The translations under genes were made by a program, and so were the position numbers. Shown in pieces: positions 1 through 7,387 of a DNA stretch of 41,252 nt. The first letter of the stretch is position 1, and each line of letters starts with the position of its first letter. The notes under the pieces are model-generated. The model searched no databases, was not told the origin of the DNA, and was given only the letters and a program-made list of their open reading frames with translations. Origin of the DNA: Clostridiales bacterium (GTDB lineage Bacteria > Bacillota > Clostridia > Christensenellales > Aristaeellaceae); contig JAIKWZ010000013.1 of NCBI GenBank assembly GCA_024684375.1, positions 1 through 41,252 of the forward strand, in the 5' to 3' direction.

Positions 1-185
1 TGCCCGCTCGCTCTCACTCGGAACAGTTTTAACTCATTCTCAGAATCAACTGTCTTTTTGTTCTTCCTTGTACTTCCGTACGGTCTAAACCGTACTTCCG
101 TCTTTGATCTCTCTGTATCGTTTTCAAGGTCCGTGCTCCCCACTCTCGCTCAGGGCCCTTCCAGGCCCCCCGCAAGCGGGACAGC
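1..185 (-). promoter_or_regulatory. rRNA operon leader (rRNA gene lies off the left edge)
   Basis: Read on the minus strand, this transcribed stretch carries a boxA-like element (CCTTGAAAACG, plus positions 119-129) of the type found just before 16S and 23S genes in Firmicutes, where it loads antitermination factors. It also has a 7-bp hairpin (78-84 pairing with 89-95, 4-nt loop) and ends in a purine-rich GAGAGCGAGCGGGCA tract resembling the sequence just before a mature rRNA end. A consensus promoter lies directly upstream. No mature 16S or 23S sequence is inside the window, so I cannot tell which rRNA comes first. The identification is by resemblance of leader motifs. Confidence 0.6.
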
Positions 186-191
186 TTGCAT

Positions 192-220
192 ATATTACTA
201 CTCCCTAAATGAGATGTCAA
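192..220 (-). promoter_or_regulatory. Strong sigma-A promoter of the rRNA leader
   Basis: On the minus strand TTGACA (215-220) is followed by exactly 17 bp and TAATAT (192-197). The -35 box is a perfect consensus and the -10 box differs at one base. It fires leftwards into the rRNA-type leader; no open frame of note follows, which fits a stable RNA operon. The DNA upstream (221-269) is AT-rich and could act as an UP element. Confidence 0.8.
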
Positions 221-269
221 GCATTATTTGTGAGTTTAACGGAATGTTTACATTCAGGGCGGAAAAACA

Positions 270-320
270 GTGAGTAGTGGTCAGTGATTAGTGGTTAGTG
301 ATTAGTGATCAGCGGTTAGT
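270..320. repeat. Heptamer tandem repeat, 7.3 units, consensus GTGRTYA
   Basis: Seven consecutive 7-bp units are readable: GTGAGTA, GTGGTCA, GTGATTA, GTGGTTA, GTGATTA, GTGATCA, GCGGTTA, then a partial GT. The units differ by one or two bases, mostly transitions at positions 4 and 6. The array starts 50 bp upstream of the -35 box of the rRNA promoter. It has no open frame and no dyad symmetry that would suggest CRISPR. Confidence 0.85.
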
Positions 321-345
321 ACGCGCAGAGAAGCGGGATGGGGAC

Positions 346-384
346 GGATCGCCACGGCTTGCATGCAAGCCTCGCGATGACGCG
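346..384. repeat. Interspersed hairpin repeat, copy 1
   Basis: The unit begins GGATCGCCACG and ends CTCGCGATGACGCG. The ends are imperfect inverted repeats of each other (GGATCGC against GCGATGA). The centre here is a perfect 16-bp palindrome at 356-371. Small elements with this GGATYGCCACG...CTCGCRATGACG layout occur in many bacterial genomes as dispersed non-coding repeats. The spacer between recG and the rRNA operon (221-639) contains only these repeats, the heptamer array and degenerate repeat-like sequence; I see no gene there. Confidence 0.75.
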
Positions 385-516
385 GGGGACGGGTATCTGT
401 AGCGGAGGTACGTGAGCCGATCTGGGACGTGGCGGCGTGTACGCCGCCGATACAGGGTGCGCTGAAGGACGGATCGCAATGCGAATTCTCTTGTAAATAG
501 AAGACGGGGGAGATAC

Positions 517-554
517 GGATCGCCACGCCTCCTGTGGAGGCTCGCGATGACGCG
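517..554. repeat. Interspersed hairpin repeat, copy 2
   Basis: Same terminal sequences as the copy at 346-384 (GGATCGCCACG and CTCGCGATGACGCG), with a different central stem (GCCTCC-tgt-GGAGGC). The conserved ends with an exchanged but still self-complementary centre indicate that the hairpin itself is maintained. Confidence 0.75.
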
Positions 555-570
555 TCAGCCCTGAAGGGGG

Positions 571-587
571 TCTCGTGATGACGCGGG
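571..587. repeat. Half copy of the hairpin repeat
   Basis: TCTCGTGATGACGCGGG matches the right half of the two complete copies upstream with one change. The left half is missing. A related left-half fragment (GGACGGATCGCAATGCG) can be seen near 465-483. Confidence 0.55.
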
Positions 588-639
588 ATGTCGACAAAGG
601 AACACAAAGTATTTGGTCAGTACGAATAGGACTTTGGAT

Positions 640-2634
640 TCAGTTTTGTGAAAACACAACTTCATTTTTCCCGCGCAGCCAGTTTTGGGCAGTCATTTTC
701 AGTTTTTCAGCATCAGGTGTATGTGTAGATGTTATCTCTTTGGCCAGCGCGTGGACCTGGTACAAAAGCTCGGTGTCCTTAAGCGCGTCGGCGTTAAGCC
801 CGCCGGCGGCTCCGGACTGACGTGTTCCGAATATATCCCCCGGGCCCCGCAGCTCCATATCTTTTTCCGCGATCAAAAAGCCGTCATTCGTTTGGCTCAG
901 TATCTTCAGTCTCTGTGTTTCACCGCTGACAAGAAAGCACCACGCTTCTTCCTCTCCCCTGCCCACACGGCCTCTTAACTGATGCAGCTGGGCAAGGCCG
1001 AAACGATGCGCGTCTTCCACTACCATAACTGTCGCATTGGGCACATTTATTCCCACTTCTATTACAGTCGTTGAAACAAGTACGTCTGTCCTTCCTCCGG
1101 CAAAGTCCGAAAGCACTTTGTCCTTTTCTTCCGACTTCATCTTTCCGTGGACAAGTGCGACCCTTGCGTCCTTTAAAGCAGTTCGCGCAAGCTCGTCGTA
1201 CAGCTCTGTAGCGTTTTCCGCATCCGTCTCCTCGCTCTCCTCAACCAGCGGGCACACGATATAAGCCTGCCGGCCGCGCCTGACCTCTTCCATTATAAAG
1301 CAGTACAATGCCTCCCGCTTGCTTTCCGGTACTATGCGAGTTTTGACCGGCTTTCTGCCAGGAGGAAGCTCATCTATGACAGATATGTCCAGATCTCCGT
1401 ACATGATCAGCGCCATAGTGCGCGGAATAGGCGTTGCGCTCATAACGAGCACGTTTGGGCTGTTCCCCTTCAAGCCCAATGCCGTGCGCTGCCTTACTCC
1501 GAAACGGTGCTGCTCATCTGTTATCGCAAGCCCCAGATCACAGTGCTCCACACCTTTGCTTATCAGCGCGTGCGTTCCGAAAACAGCCTGGATCTCTCCG
1601 CATCTGAGGCCTTCGTATATTTGTTTTTTTGCGGGCGCAGGTGTTCCGCCCGTAAGCAGGGCGCATCGTACTCCCAGCGGTTCAAGTACCTTCAAAGCGG
1701 TTTGGTAGTGCTGGGATGCAAGTATTTCCGTGGGGGCCATAAGCGCGCTTTGCCAGCCGGAAAGCGCGGCAAGATACATGGCGCAAAAGGCGACTATGGT
1801 TTTACCCGAACCCACATCTCCCTGCACCAAACGGGCCATAGCCTTTGGAGAGGCCATGTCGGTCAGAATCTCGTCCAAAACCCTTTTTTGGGCGCCGGTA
1901 AGCTCGTATGGAAGCGACTCAAGAAACCTCGCGATCCCGGCTTCGTTTTTGCGTATGACTGCGCCGGACGCTTCTGAGTTTTTGCTCATAAGCGCGTTAA
2001 GCATGAAGCAAAGCATATCTTCAAACTTCAGCCTGCGCAGCGCCCTTTCCAAAAGCTCTGTCGTGTCAGGAAAATGCGCCTGGCGGATCGCCCGGGCTCT
2101 CCCCATAAGATCAAAACGCTCGATCAGCGCTGCAGGGAGAGTCTCTTCGACACGCGTCTGATCCAACGCAAGTTCCGCCAATTCCCTTACCAGTTTGGCC
2201 GGAACACCCTGGATAGTCCTGTAAACCGGAGTGACGACCATTTCGGAAACGATCCTGGGCTGAGACAGCACGCGCGCGCCGCGCAATGTCTCGACCCGGC
2301 CGTAGACCAGCAGCTCAGGCTCGTTCACCAATGTCTTGAACATCCACGGCTGGTTGAACCAGGTTATGCTTATTTTGTCCGTTCCGTCAAAAAAAGACGC
2401 GCGTGTAAGCATTCTTCCGTTTACACGCGCCTGTGAAGGCCTGCCGGCCAAAGCAAGCCGCAAGACCGCTTCCTCGCCCTCGCTGCACTCGCTAAGGCGC
2501 TTAAGTCTGGTATAATCCAGATATTTGAGCGGGAGGAAATCCAGAAAATCCGCAAGCTCCCGTATGCCCGCGTTTTCCAGCGCCTTGATCCTTTTTTCGC
2601 CAAGCCCTTTTATCTCTCGTAACGCCTGAGGCAT
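640..2634 (-). CDS. recG: ATP-dependent DNA helicase RecG
   Basis: RecG unwinds branched DNA and drives regression of stalled replication forks and Holliday junctions. The 664-residue product has the family's usual length. An N-terminal helix-hairpin-helix and OB-fold wedge region (about 1-170) precedes the superfamily 2 helicase core: Walker A GDVGSGKT (272-279), the DEQH box (373-376), motif III SATPIPRT (399-406) and motif VI QLRGRVGRG (552-560). All core motifs are intact. Its ATG overlaps the stop of fakA by one base (TAATG), which implies translational coupling. The pairing with YloV/FakA and Asp23 is the usual Firmicutes order. I see no clear terminator between its stop and the repeats to the left. 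Confidence 0.97.
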   Translation of the reverse strand: MPQALREIKGLGEKRIKALENAGIRELADFLDFLPLKYLDYTRLKRLSECSEGEEAVLRLALAGRPSQARVNGRMLTRASFFDGTDKISITWFNQPWMFKTLVNEPELLVYGRVETLRGARVLSQPRIVSEMVVTPVYRTIQGVPAKLVRELAELALDQTRVEETLPAALIERFDLMGRARAIRQAHFPDTTELLERALRRLKFEDMLCFMLNALMSKNSEASGAVIRKNEAGIARFLESLPYELTGAQKRVLDEILTDMASPKAMARLVQGDVGSGKTIVAFCAMYLAALSGWQSALMAPTEILASQHYQTALKVLEPLGVRCALLTGGTPAPAKKQIYEGLRCGEIQAVFGTHALISKGVEHCDLGLAITDEQHRFGVRQRTALGLKGNSPNVLVMSATPIPRTMALIMYGDLDISVIDELPPGRKPVKTRIVPESKREALYCFIMEEVRRGRQAYIVCPLVEESEETDAENATELYDELARTALKDARVALVHGKMKSEEKDKVLSDFAGGRTDVLVSTTVIEVGINVPNATVMVVEDAHRFGLAQLHQLRGRVGRGEEEAWCFLVSGETQRLKILSQTNDGFLIAEKDMELRGPGDIFGTRQSGAAGGLNADALKDTELLYQVHALAKEITSTHTPDAEKLKMTAQNWLRGKNEVVFSQN

Positions 2635-4277
2635 TATTCCACCGCAATAAGGTAGTAGTACAGCGGCTGGCCGCCGGACTGCACATAGACCTCGCAGTCT
2701 GTATACTTGTCCTGTATCTCGTTGCCAAGCGTCTGCGCCGCTTCCTCCTCCACATCCTGACCGTAATATACGGTTATGACGCCTGAGTCAGGCCCTACCA
2801 TACTTTCCAGCAGCTTCATAGCCACTTCTTTGGCATCTCTGCCCAGCTGCTGGATCTTGTTGTCTATCATCCCCATTATGTCGTGGGCGTGGATCTGCAT
2901 TTCGTCGAAAACAGTGTCCCTGACTGAAAAAGTTATGGAAGCCGTATGCACCTTTTGGGCGGCATCGTTCATCTCGTTCAGGTTGGTCTCGGGATCCGCT
3001 TCAGGTGAAAACGCCAGCGCAGCCGCTATCCCCATTGGCACGGATTTGGTGGGAAGCACATAGACCTTGCGCTTGGTCAGTCCCGCCGCCTGCTGGGCGG
3101 CAAGAATGATGTTAGTGTTGTTGGGCAACACATAGACCACCTTCGCGCGTGTCTCATCGATGGCCTTTTGGAGATCCTCTATGGACGGGTTCATAGTCTG
3201 CCCGCCATCAACTATCTTGTCTATCTCAAGGCTTTTGAAGATCTCAGTGAAGCCGTCGCCCAAAGCCACGGCTACGATGCCGTAATCCTTGACAAACTCC
3301 TCAGCAGCTGCCTCGGCCTTCTTGCGCTCGACTTCCCGGCGTTCCTCCAGCATATTGTCGATCTTGATGTTGTCCAGCTCGCCCAATTCCAGCGCCCACT
3401 GCAGGGCCTTGCCCGGCTCGTTGGTGTGAACGTGGACCTTCACTACCGACAGATCGCTTACTACGATCACGCAGTCGCCGATACGCTCGAGCCTTCTGCG
3501 CAGGCGCGCCACGTCGATGTTTGACATGCCTTCCTTCGGGCGTGAAACGATAAACTCGGTGCAGTAACCAAACTTGATCTCGCCTATAGCCTCGTGGTCG
3601 TCTACAAAATCCCCCGGCATGGCGGATGAAGCCGTTTCCGCCTCCTCAAGTCCGGTATAATTGCCTGTCAGCGCCGCGTAGAAGCCGCTCAATATCACCA
3701 TCAGGCCCTTGCCGCCGGAGTCCACAACTCCCGCCTGCTTGAGCACAGGCAACATTTCAGGAGTATGCTTAAGTATATCTTCGCCGCTCCTCAGCGTGAG
3801 CGCGAACAGTTCCGTTACATCGCTGGTATTATTGAAGTATTTTTCGCAGTCCTCCGCCATTACTCGGGCAACAGTGAGAATGGTGCCCTCTTTGGGCTTC
3901 ATCACGGCCTTGTATGCGGTCTGAGCCGCGCAGCGGAAGCACTTTGCAAGCAGCTGGGCGTCCATCTCGTCTGCACCGTCAAGCGCCTGAGCGAAGCCCC
4001 TAAGTATCTGGCTAAGGATCACGCCGCTGTTGCCGCGCGCGCCACGCAAAGCGCCCTTTGCAGCCAGCTGAGCCACGTCGCTTACGGAATTGATTGAAGA
4101 AGTGCCCACTTCCTTAACGGCGGCGTTGATGGTGTGGCACATATTCGTGCCCGTATCCCCGTCCGGCACAGGAAACACGTTCAGGGCGTCAACGCTCTCT
4201 CGGTTATTGTTAAGATACGTGCAGCCCGCTGTCAGCATTTCTTTAAAAAGGCTGCCGTCTATCGTTTTTACGCTCAT
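2634..4277 (-). CDS. fakA: YloV/FakA-type fatty acid kinase, DAK domain protein
   Basis: FakA is the ATP-binding subunit of the kinase that phosphorylates exogenous fatty acids held by a FakB (DegV) protein. The product has 547 residues, matching YloV/FakA. An N-terminal DhaL (Dak2) nucleotide domain carries NVFPVPDGDTGTNM (about 33-46), with the aspartates that bind Mg-ATP. A middle region follows, and a C-terminal DegV-like domain runs from about 330 to the end. The start has a GGAGG site ten bases upstream. It lies between an Asp23 gene and recG, as in Bacillus yloU-yloV. No fakB is in the window, so the partner must be encoded elsewhere. Confidence 0.9.
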   Translation of the reverse strand: MSVKTIDGSLFKEMLTAGCTYLNNNRESVDALNVFPVPDGDTGTNMCHTINAAVKEVGTSSINSVSDVAQLAAKGALRGARGNSGVILSQILRGFAQALDGADEMDAQLLAKCFRCAAQTAYKAVMKPKEGTILTVARVMAEDCEKYFNNTSDVTELFALTLRSGEDILKHTPEMLPVLKQAGVVDSGGKGLMVILSGFYAALTGNYTGLEEAETASSAMPGDFVDDHEAIGEIKFGYCTEFIVSRPKEGMSNIDVARLRRRLERIGDCVIVVSDLSVVKVHVHTNEPGKALQWALELGELDNIKIDNMLEERREVERKKAEAAAEEFVKDYGIVAVALGDGFTEIFKSLEIDKIVDGGQTMNPSIEDLQKAIDETRAKVVYVLPNNTNIILAAQQAAGLTKRKVYVLPTKSVPMGIAAALAFSPEADPETNLNEMNDAAQKVHTASITFSVRDTVFDEMQIHAHDIMGMIDNKIQQLGRDAKEVAMKLLESMVGPDSGVITVYYGQDVEEEAAQTLGNEIQDKYTDCEVYVQSGGQPLYYYLIAVE

Positions 4278-4310
4278 TTCAAGTTAACCTCCGCGCCTTT
4301 TAAGGCGGAA

Positions 4311-4664
4311 TCAAACACGAATATCCTCTACCGTCACGTTCACGCCGGTCACGTGGGCACCGGTAAGGTATTCGACCTTATATTTTACTGTATCTATCAG
4401 TGTTTCCGCCACAGCGGAGATAGAGATGCCGTACTCAACGATTATATAAAGCTCGACTTCCACATTGTTGCCTTCATCCATGTGGATCACGACGCCTCTT
4501 CCGATATTTTCAAGCCCCAGCAACTGTACCAGACCATCTGTGGAACGCTTTGCAGCCATTCCAACGATGCCGTAGCATTCCAGCGCCGCATAGCCGGCGA
4601 CTTTAAGCACCACTTCCTCGTTTACAGTCAGCGTGCCCAGCTCATTAACGAATCTGCAATCCAT
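4311..4664 (-). CDS. Asp23/Gls24 (DUF322) family protein, YloU-like
   Basis: A small protein of about 117 residues with the Asp23/Gls24 fold, beginning MDCRFVNELGTLTVNEEV. The family includes envelope stress proteins such as Asp23, and YloU, which is regularly linked to the DAK protein YloV. Its biochemical role is unsettled. I chose the ATG at 4664 because GAGGGGAG precedes it at good spacing; an alternative start 11 codons upstream has no such site. The C-terminal half alternates beta strands (VEVELYIIVEYG, HVTGVNVTVEDIRV), as in the family. It is the first gene of the fakA-recG operon. Confidence 0.85.
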   Translation of the reverse strand: MDCRFVNELGTLTVNEEVVLKVAGYAALECYGIVGMAAKRSTDGLVQLLGLENIGRGVVIHMDEGNNVEVELYIIVEYGISISAVAETLIDTVKYKVEYLTGAHVTGVNVTVEDIRV

Positions 4665-4712
4665 TTTCTCACTCCCCTCGTCGGAGCATACTGTCAAAAA
4701 GTTACAGAGTTA

Positions 4713-4741
4713 AGTATATCACAGCCTCAGTTAAAAAACAA
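4713..4741 (-). promoter_or_regulatory. Promoter of the Asp23-fakA-recG operon
   Basis: On the minus strand TTGTTT (4736-4741), a 17-bp spacer and TATACT (4713-4718) lie about 50 bp before the Asp23 start. The -35 box sits directly next to the stop codon of the upstream UPF0210 gene, so readthrough from that gene may add to expression. Confidence 0.6.
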
Positions 4742-4744
4742 GTC

Positions 4745-6097
4745 TCAGTTTTTCAGGCTGTTAAGCGGAGCGGGGATATGTCCTTCGCGCTCTATGAATC
4801 CTTTAGCCGAGAAACGGCTCAGAGGCATTACAGGCGCGCTGCCGAACAGTCCGCCGAATTCCACCATTTCACCCACCTGCGCGCCGGGTACTGGCACCAG
4901 CCTCACGGCCGTGGTTTTGTTGTTTATCATGCCGATCGCCGCCTCGTCGGCTATTATCGCGGAGATCGTCTCCTCGGGGGTATCGCCAGGCACGGCGATC
5001 ATGTCAAGTCCCACTGAGCACACCGCAGTCATAGCTTCAAGCTTTTCTATGCTCAGCGCGCCGATTTTCGCCGCTGATATCATGCCCGCGTCCTCGCTTA
5101 CTGGTATGAAAGCGCCGCTCAGACCACCTACACGGCTGGACGCCATCACCCCGCCTTTTTTGACCGCGTCGTTGAGCAAAGCGAGCGCGGCTGTAGTGCC
5201 GTGGCAGCCGCAGACCTCCAGCCCCATTCCTTCAAGTATTTTCGCCACACTGTCGCCGACCGCGGGAGTCGGAGCAAGGGACAGATCGACGATACCAAAC
5301 GGTACATTCAGCCTTCTTGAGGCCTCAAGGGCGACCAGCTGGCCGACCCTGGTAATCGAAAACGCGGTGCGTTTTATGACTTCGGCCACCTTGTCAAAAG
5401 GCATGCCCTTGACCTGCTCGAGCGCTGAAGCCACCACGCCCGGGCCGGAGACGCCAACGTTGATCGCCAGATCCCCCTCACCCGCGCCGTGGAACGCCCC
5501 GGCCATGAACGGATTGTCCTCGACGGCATTGCAGAACACTACAAGTTTAGCGCAGCCAAACCCTCTGATTTGGGAAGTCCTCTGTGAAAGTTCTTTTATG
5601 ACCCTGCCCATGCGCCTTACCGCGCTCATGTTTATGCCGGCTTTCGTGGAACCTACGTTCACGCTGCCGCACAGGCGCCGGGTGACTGAAAGCGCTTCCG
5701 GCATGGAGTCTATCAGCCTGATGTCGTTCTCAGTCTGGGCCTTTTGTACCAGGGCAGTGTATCCGCCTATAAAATTTACGCCGGTAGTCTGCGCGGCTTT
5801 GTCCAGAGCTTCCGCCAGCCTGACATGATTTTTCATGCCGCCTGAGATCAGCGCAGCCGGAGTGACCGAGATGCGCTTATTGACTATGGGAACGCCAAAG
5901 TCTTTTTCTATCTGCTCTCCGGTCCTGACCAGATCCTTCGCGCTGAAGCAGACTTTGTCGTAAACCTTCTGGCACAGCCTTTCGTCGTCGTCGCTCGCGC
6001 AGGACAGCAGGTTTATGCCCATCGTGATCGTCCTTACATCCAGCTTTTGCTTGTCTATCATCTGCAGGACGGAAAGCACCTCGGAAGGAGTAACCAT
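4745..6097 (-). CDS. UPF0210 (DUF711, PFL-family) protein
   Basis: A 450-residue protein of the UPF0210/DUF711 family, recognised from its length, the opening ([20 protein letters not shown]) and glycine-rich blocks such as [15 protein letters not shown] and VGVSGPGVV. The fold is related to glycyl-radical (PFL-like) barrels, but no glycyl-radical motif or catalytic assignment is known to me, so I give no function. AGGAGG precedes the ATG. It follows the ACT-domain gene by nine bases. This two-gene arrangement is conserved in many Firmicutes and in archaea, which suggests that the ACT protein senses a ligand for the UPF0210 partner. Confidence 0.88.
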   Translation of the reverse strand: MVTPSEVLSVLQMIDKQKLDVRTITMGINLLSCASDDDERLCQKVYDKVCFSAKDLVRTGEQIEKDFGVPIVNKRISVTPAALISGGMKNHVRLAEALDKAAQTTGVNFIGGYTALVQKAQTENDIRLIDSMPEALSVTRRLCGSVNVGSTKAGINMSAVRRMGRVIKELSQRTSQIRGFGCAKLVVFCNAVEDNPFMAGAFHGAGEGDLAINVGVSGPGVVASALEQVKGMPFDKVAEVIKRTAFSITRVGQLVALEASRRLNVPFGIVDLSLAPTPAVGDSVAKILEGMGLEVCGCHGTTAALALLNDAVKKGGVMASSRVGGLSGAFIPVSEDAGMISAAKIGALSIEKLEAMTAVCSVGLDMIAVPGDTPEETISAIIADEAAIGMINNKTTAVRLVPVPGAQVGEMVEFGGLFGSAPVMPLSRFSAKGFIEREGHIPAPLNSLKN

Positions 6098-6106
6098 TTG
6101 AGCCTC

Positions 6107-6385
6107 CTAAATCCTGTACATACTTTCGAAGATCTCGCTGCGCTGCAGCTTAATCTGCACGCCCAGAGTTTCTCCCAGCAGGCTAAGTTCCTCACCCAGG
6201 CGGTCAAAGTCGCATTTTTCACCCGAAATATCGGCTATCAGCACCATAGTGAAGTAGCCCGAGATTATCGTTTGGGATATATCAAGTATATTTGCGTCAT
6301 TCATGTATAATACGTTCGTGACCCGCGCTGTGATGCCCTTCTGATCAAGACCCAAAACGCTTACCACCGCTTTTTTCTCTTCCAT
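6107..6385 (-). CDS. UPF0237 ACT-domain protein
   Basis: A 92-residue protein consisting of one ACT domain: VVSVLGLDQKGITARVTN (about 8-25) matches the first strand and ligand loop, and the C-terminal half gives the second beta-alpha-beta unit. ACT domains bind amino acids or similar small ligands and act as allosteric modules. This one resembles the GcvR/UPF0237 group. GGGAGG lies before the ATG. It is the first gene of a bicistronic unit with UPF0210; the constant pairing is the best clue to its job. Confidence 0.88.
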   Translation of the reverse strand: MEEKKAVVSVLGLDQKGITARVTNVLYMNDANILDISQTIISGYFTMVLIADISGEKCDFDRLGEELSLLGETLGVQIKLQRSEIFESMYRI

Positions 6386-6411
6386 AAACGCGAACCTCCC
6401 GTGTAAAGGCT

Positions 6412-6441
6412 ATTTTATTCATTGTCAGCTTTTGATTGCAA
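6412..6441 (-). promoter_or_regulatory. Probable promoter of the ACT-UPF0210 unit
   Basis: TTGCAA (6436-6441), an 18-bp spacer and TAAAAT (6412-6417) on the minus strand lie about 27 bp before the ACT gene. It is divergent from the rpmB promoter. Confidence 0.5.
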
Positions 6442-6493
6442 GCTTATCAGCGAAATAATTTTTGTGATTCCGGTTAATTTTTGTGTAAAGCCC

Positions 6494-6522
6494 TTGCGTC
6501 AGCATTTACCATGTGGTATAAT
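6494..6522 (+). promoter_or_regulatory. Promoter of rpmB
   Basis: TTGCGT (6494-6499), 17 bp, then a perfect TATAAT (6517-6522). The rpmB start is 44 bp downstream of the -10 box. Confidence 0.75.
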
Positions 6523-6566
6523 ACCGCCTGTTTGTTGTGAGGTCTACACCATAAGGAGGTGTAATC

Positions 6567-6758
6567 ATGGGAAAGTTCTGTCAGGTCTGCGGTAAAGGCA
6601 TTTCACACGGCAATAATGTGAGCCACTCCAACCGCAAAACCCGTCGCACCTGGGCTCCCAATACCCAGAAGGTGCACGTGCTGATAAACGGCAAAGCCCA
6701 GCGCATGAGCGTCTGCACCAGATGTCTGCGCAGCGGCAAGGTCGAGCGCGCGGTGTAA
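6567..6758 (+). CDS. rpmB: 50S ribosomal protein L28, zinc-ribbon form
   Basis: A 63-residue basic protein of the large ribosomal subunit. It opens MGKFCQVCGKG, contains the family signature SHSNRKTRRTWAPN (about 19-32), and ends with a second cysteine pair, CTRCLRSGKV. The two CxxC pairs mark the zinc-binding (C+) form of L28. AAGGAGG sits seven bases before the ATG. It is monocistronic, with its own promoter and terminator. The position next to the yloU-yloV-recG block is the common Firmicutes order. Confidence 0.97.
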   Translation: MGKFCQVCGKGISHGNNVSHSNRKTRRTWAPNTQKVHVLINGKAQRMSVCTRCLRSGKVERAV

Positions 6759-6773
6759 CGGTTTGGCCGGCAT

Positions 6774-6806
6774 AAACGGCGGGGTTGTTCCCCGCCGTTT
6801 GCTTTT
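6774..6806 (+). terminator. Rho-independent terminator of rpmB
   Basis: An 11-bp stem, AAACGGCGGGG and CCCCGCCGTTT around TTGTT, is followed by GCTTTT. On the opposite strand the same stem lies eight bases past the pgsA stop but without a U tract, so it may stop pgsA transcripts only weakly. Confidence 0.85.
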
Positions 6807-6814
6807 ATCTGTTT

Positions 6815-7387
6815 CTACATATCTTTTAAGTATTCCCGGTTATCCCAGATGTACTTGAACCCACTCCACATCGTCAGAGCAAGGGATATGTACATGATGA
6901 CCTGTGTGGCGATATGCCAGAAATCGTGTATATTCACTTCAAGCTCGCTGGAGAGATCCTTCATCGGTATAAGCAGCAGCGCCATGGGGATGTAGATCAT
7001 CTGGCTGACTGTTTTGAACTTTCCCCACTTGCCTGCCGCGATCACTTTCCCTTTGGTGGAGGCCACCAGTCTGAAGCCGCTCACCAGAAACTCCCGGGCC
7101 ATCATGAACATGCATACCCAGCCCGGCATATAGTTCCGCTCTACCAGCATTATCAGCGCGCTCATGACCAGAAGTTTGTCCGCGATCGGGTCCATAAATT
7201 TACCGAAATCCGTCACCATATGGCGGCTGCGCGCTATTTTTCCGTCGAGCAGGTCGGTTATGCTCGCCAGCACGAATATCGCCAGCGCGATCCACTGGTA
7301 CACTGCCCTGTCGATCATGGACGCAAACCACACGAACACGGGCACTAGCACTATTCTGAGCATCGTCAGTTTGTTTGGAAGGTTCAT
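6815..7387 (-). CDS. pgsA: CDP-diacylglycerol-glycerol-3-phosphate 3-phosphatidyltransferase
   Basis: PgsA joins CDP-diacylglycerol to glycerol-3-phosphate to give phosphatidylglycerol phosphate, the committed step to phosphatidylglycerol and cardiolipin. The 190-residue membrane protein carries the complete CDP-alcohol phosphotransferase signature D-x2-D-G-x2-A-R-x8-G-x3-D-x3-D, with D45, D48, G49, A52, R53, G62, D66 and D70. Four to six hydrophobic segments surround it. Its ATG overlaps the rimO stop by four bases (ATGA). The order ftsK-rimO-pgsA is widespread in Clostridia and Bacilli. A CDP-alcohol enzyme with another acceptor is possible but less likely. Confidence 0.93.
   Translation of the reverse strand: MNLPNKLTMLRIVLVPVFVWFASMIDRAVYQWIALAIFVLASITDLLDGKIARSRHMVTDFGKFMDPIADKLLVMSALIMLVERNYMPGWVCMFMMAREFLVSGFRLVASTKGKVIAAGKWGKFKTVSQMIYIPMALLLIPMKDLSSELEVNIHDFWHIATQVIMYISLALTMWSGFKYIWDNREYLKDM

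Noticed and set aside
270..320. Heptamer array as a CRISPR
   Set aside because: Units are 7 bp with no spacers and no cas genes in the window.
605..636. CAAAGT / ACTTTG inverted repeat as recG terminator
   Set aside because: The stem has only six pairs, a long loop and no U tract on the minus strand.
4134..5828. Long plus-strand open frame of 564 codons
   Set aside because: It lies antisense across the Asp23 and UPF0210 genes, lacks a ribosome site and gives a low-complexity product typical of an antisense frame in GC-rich DNA.
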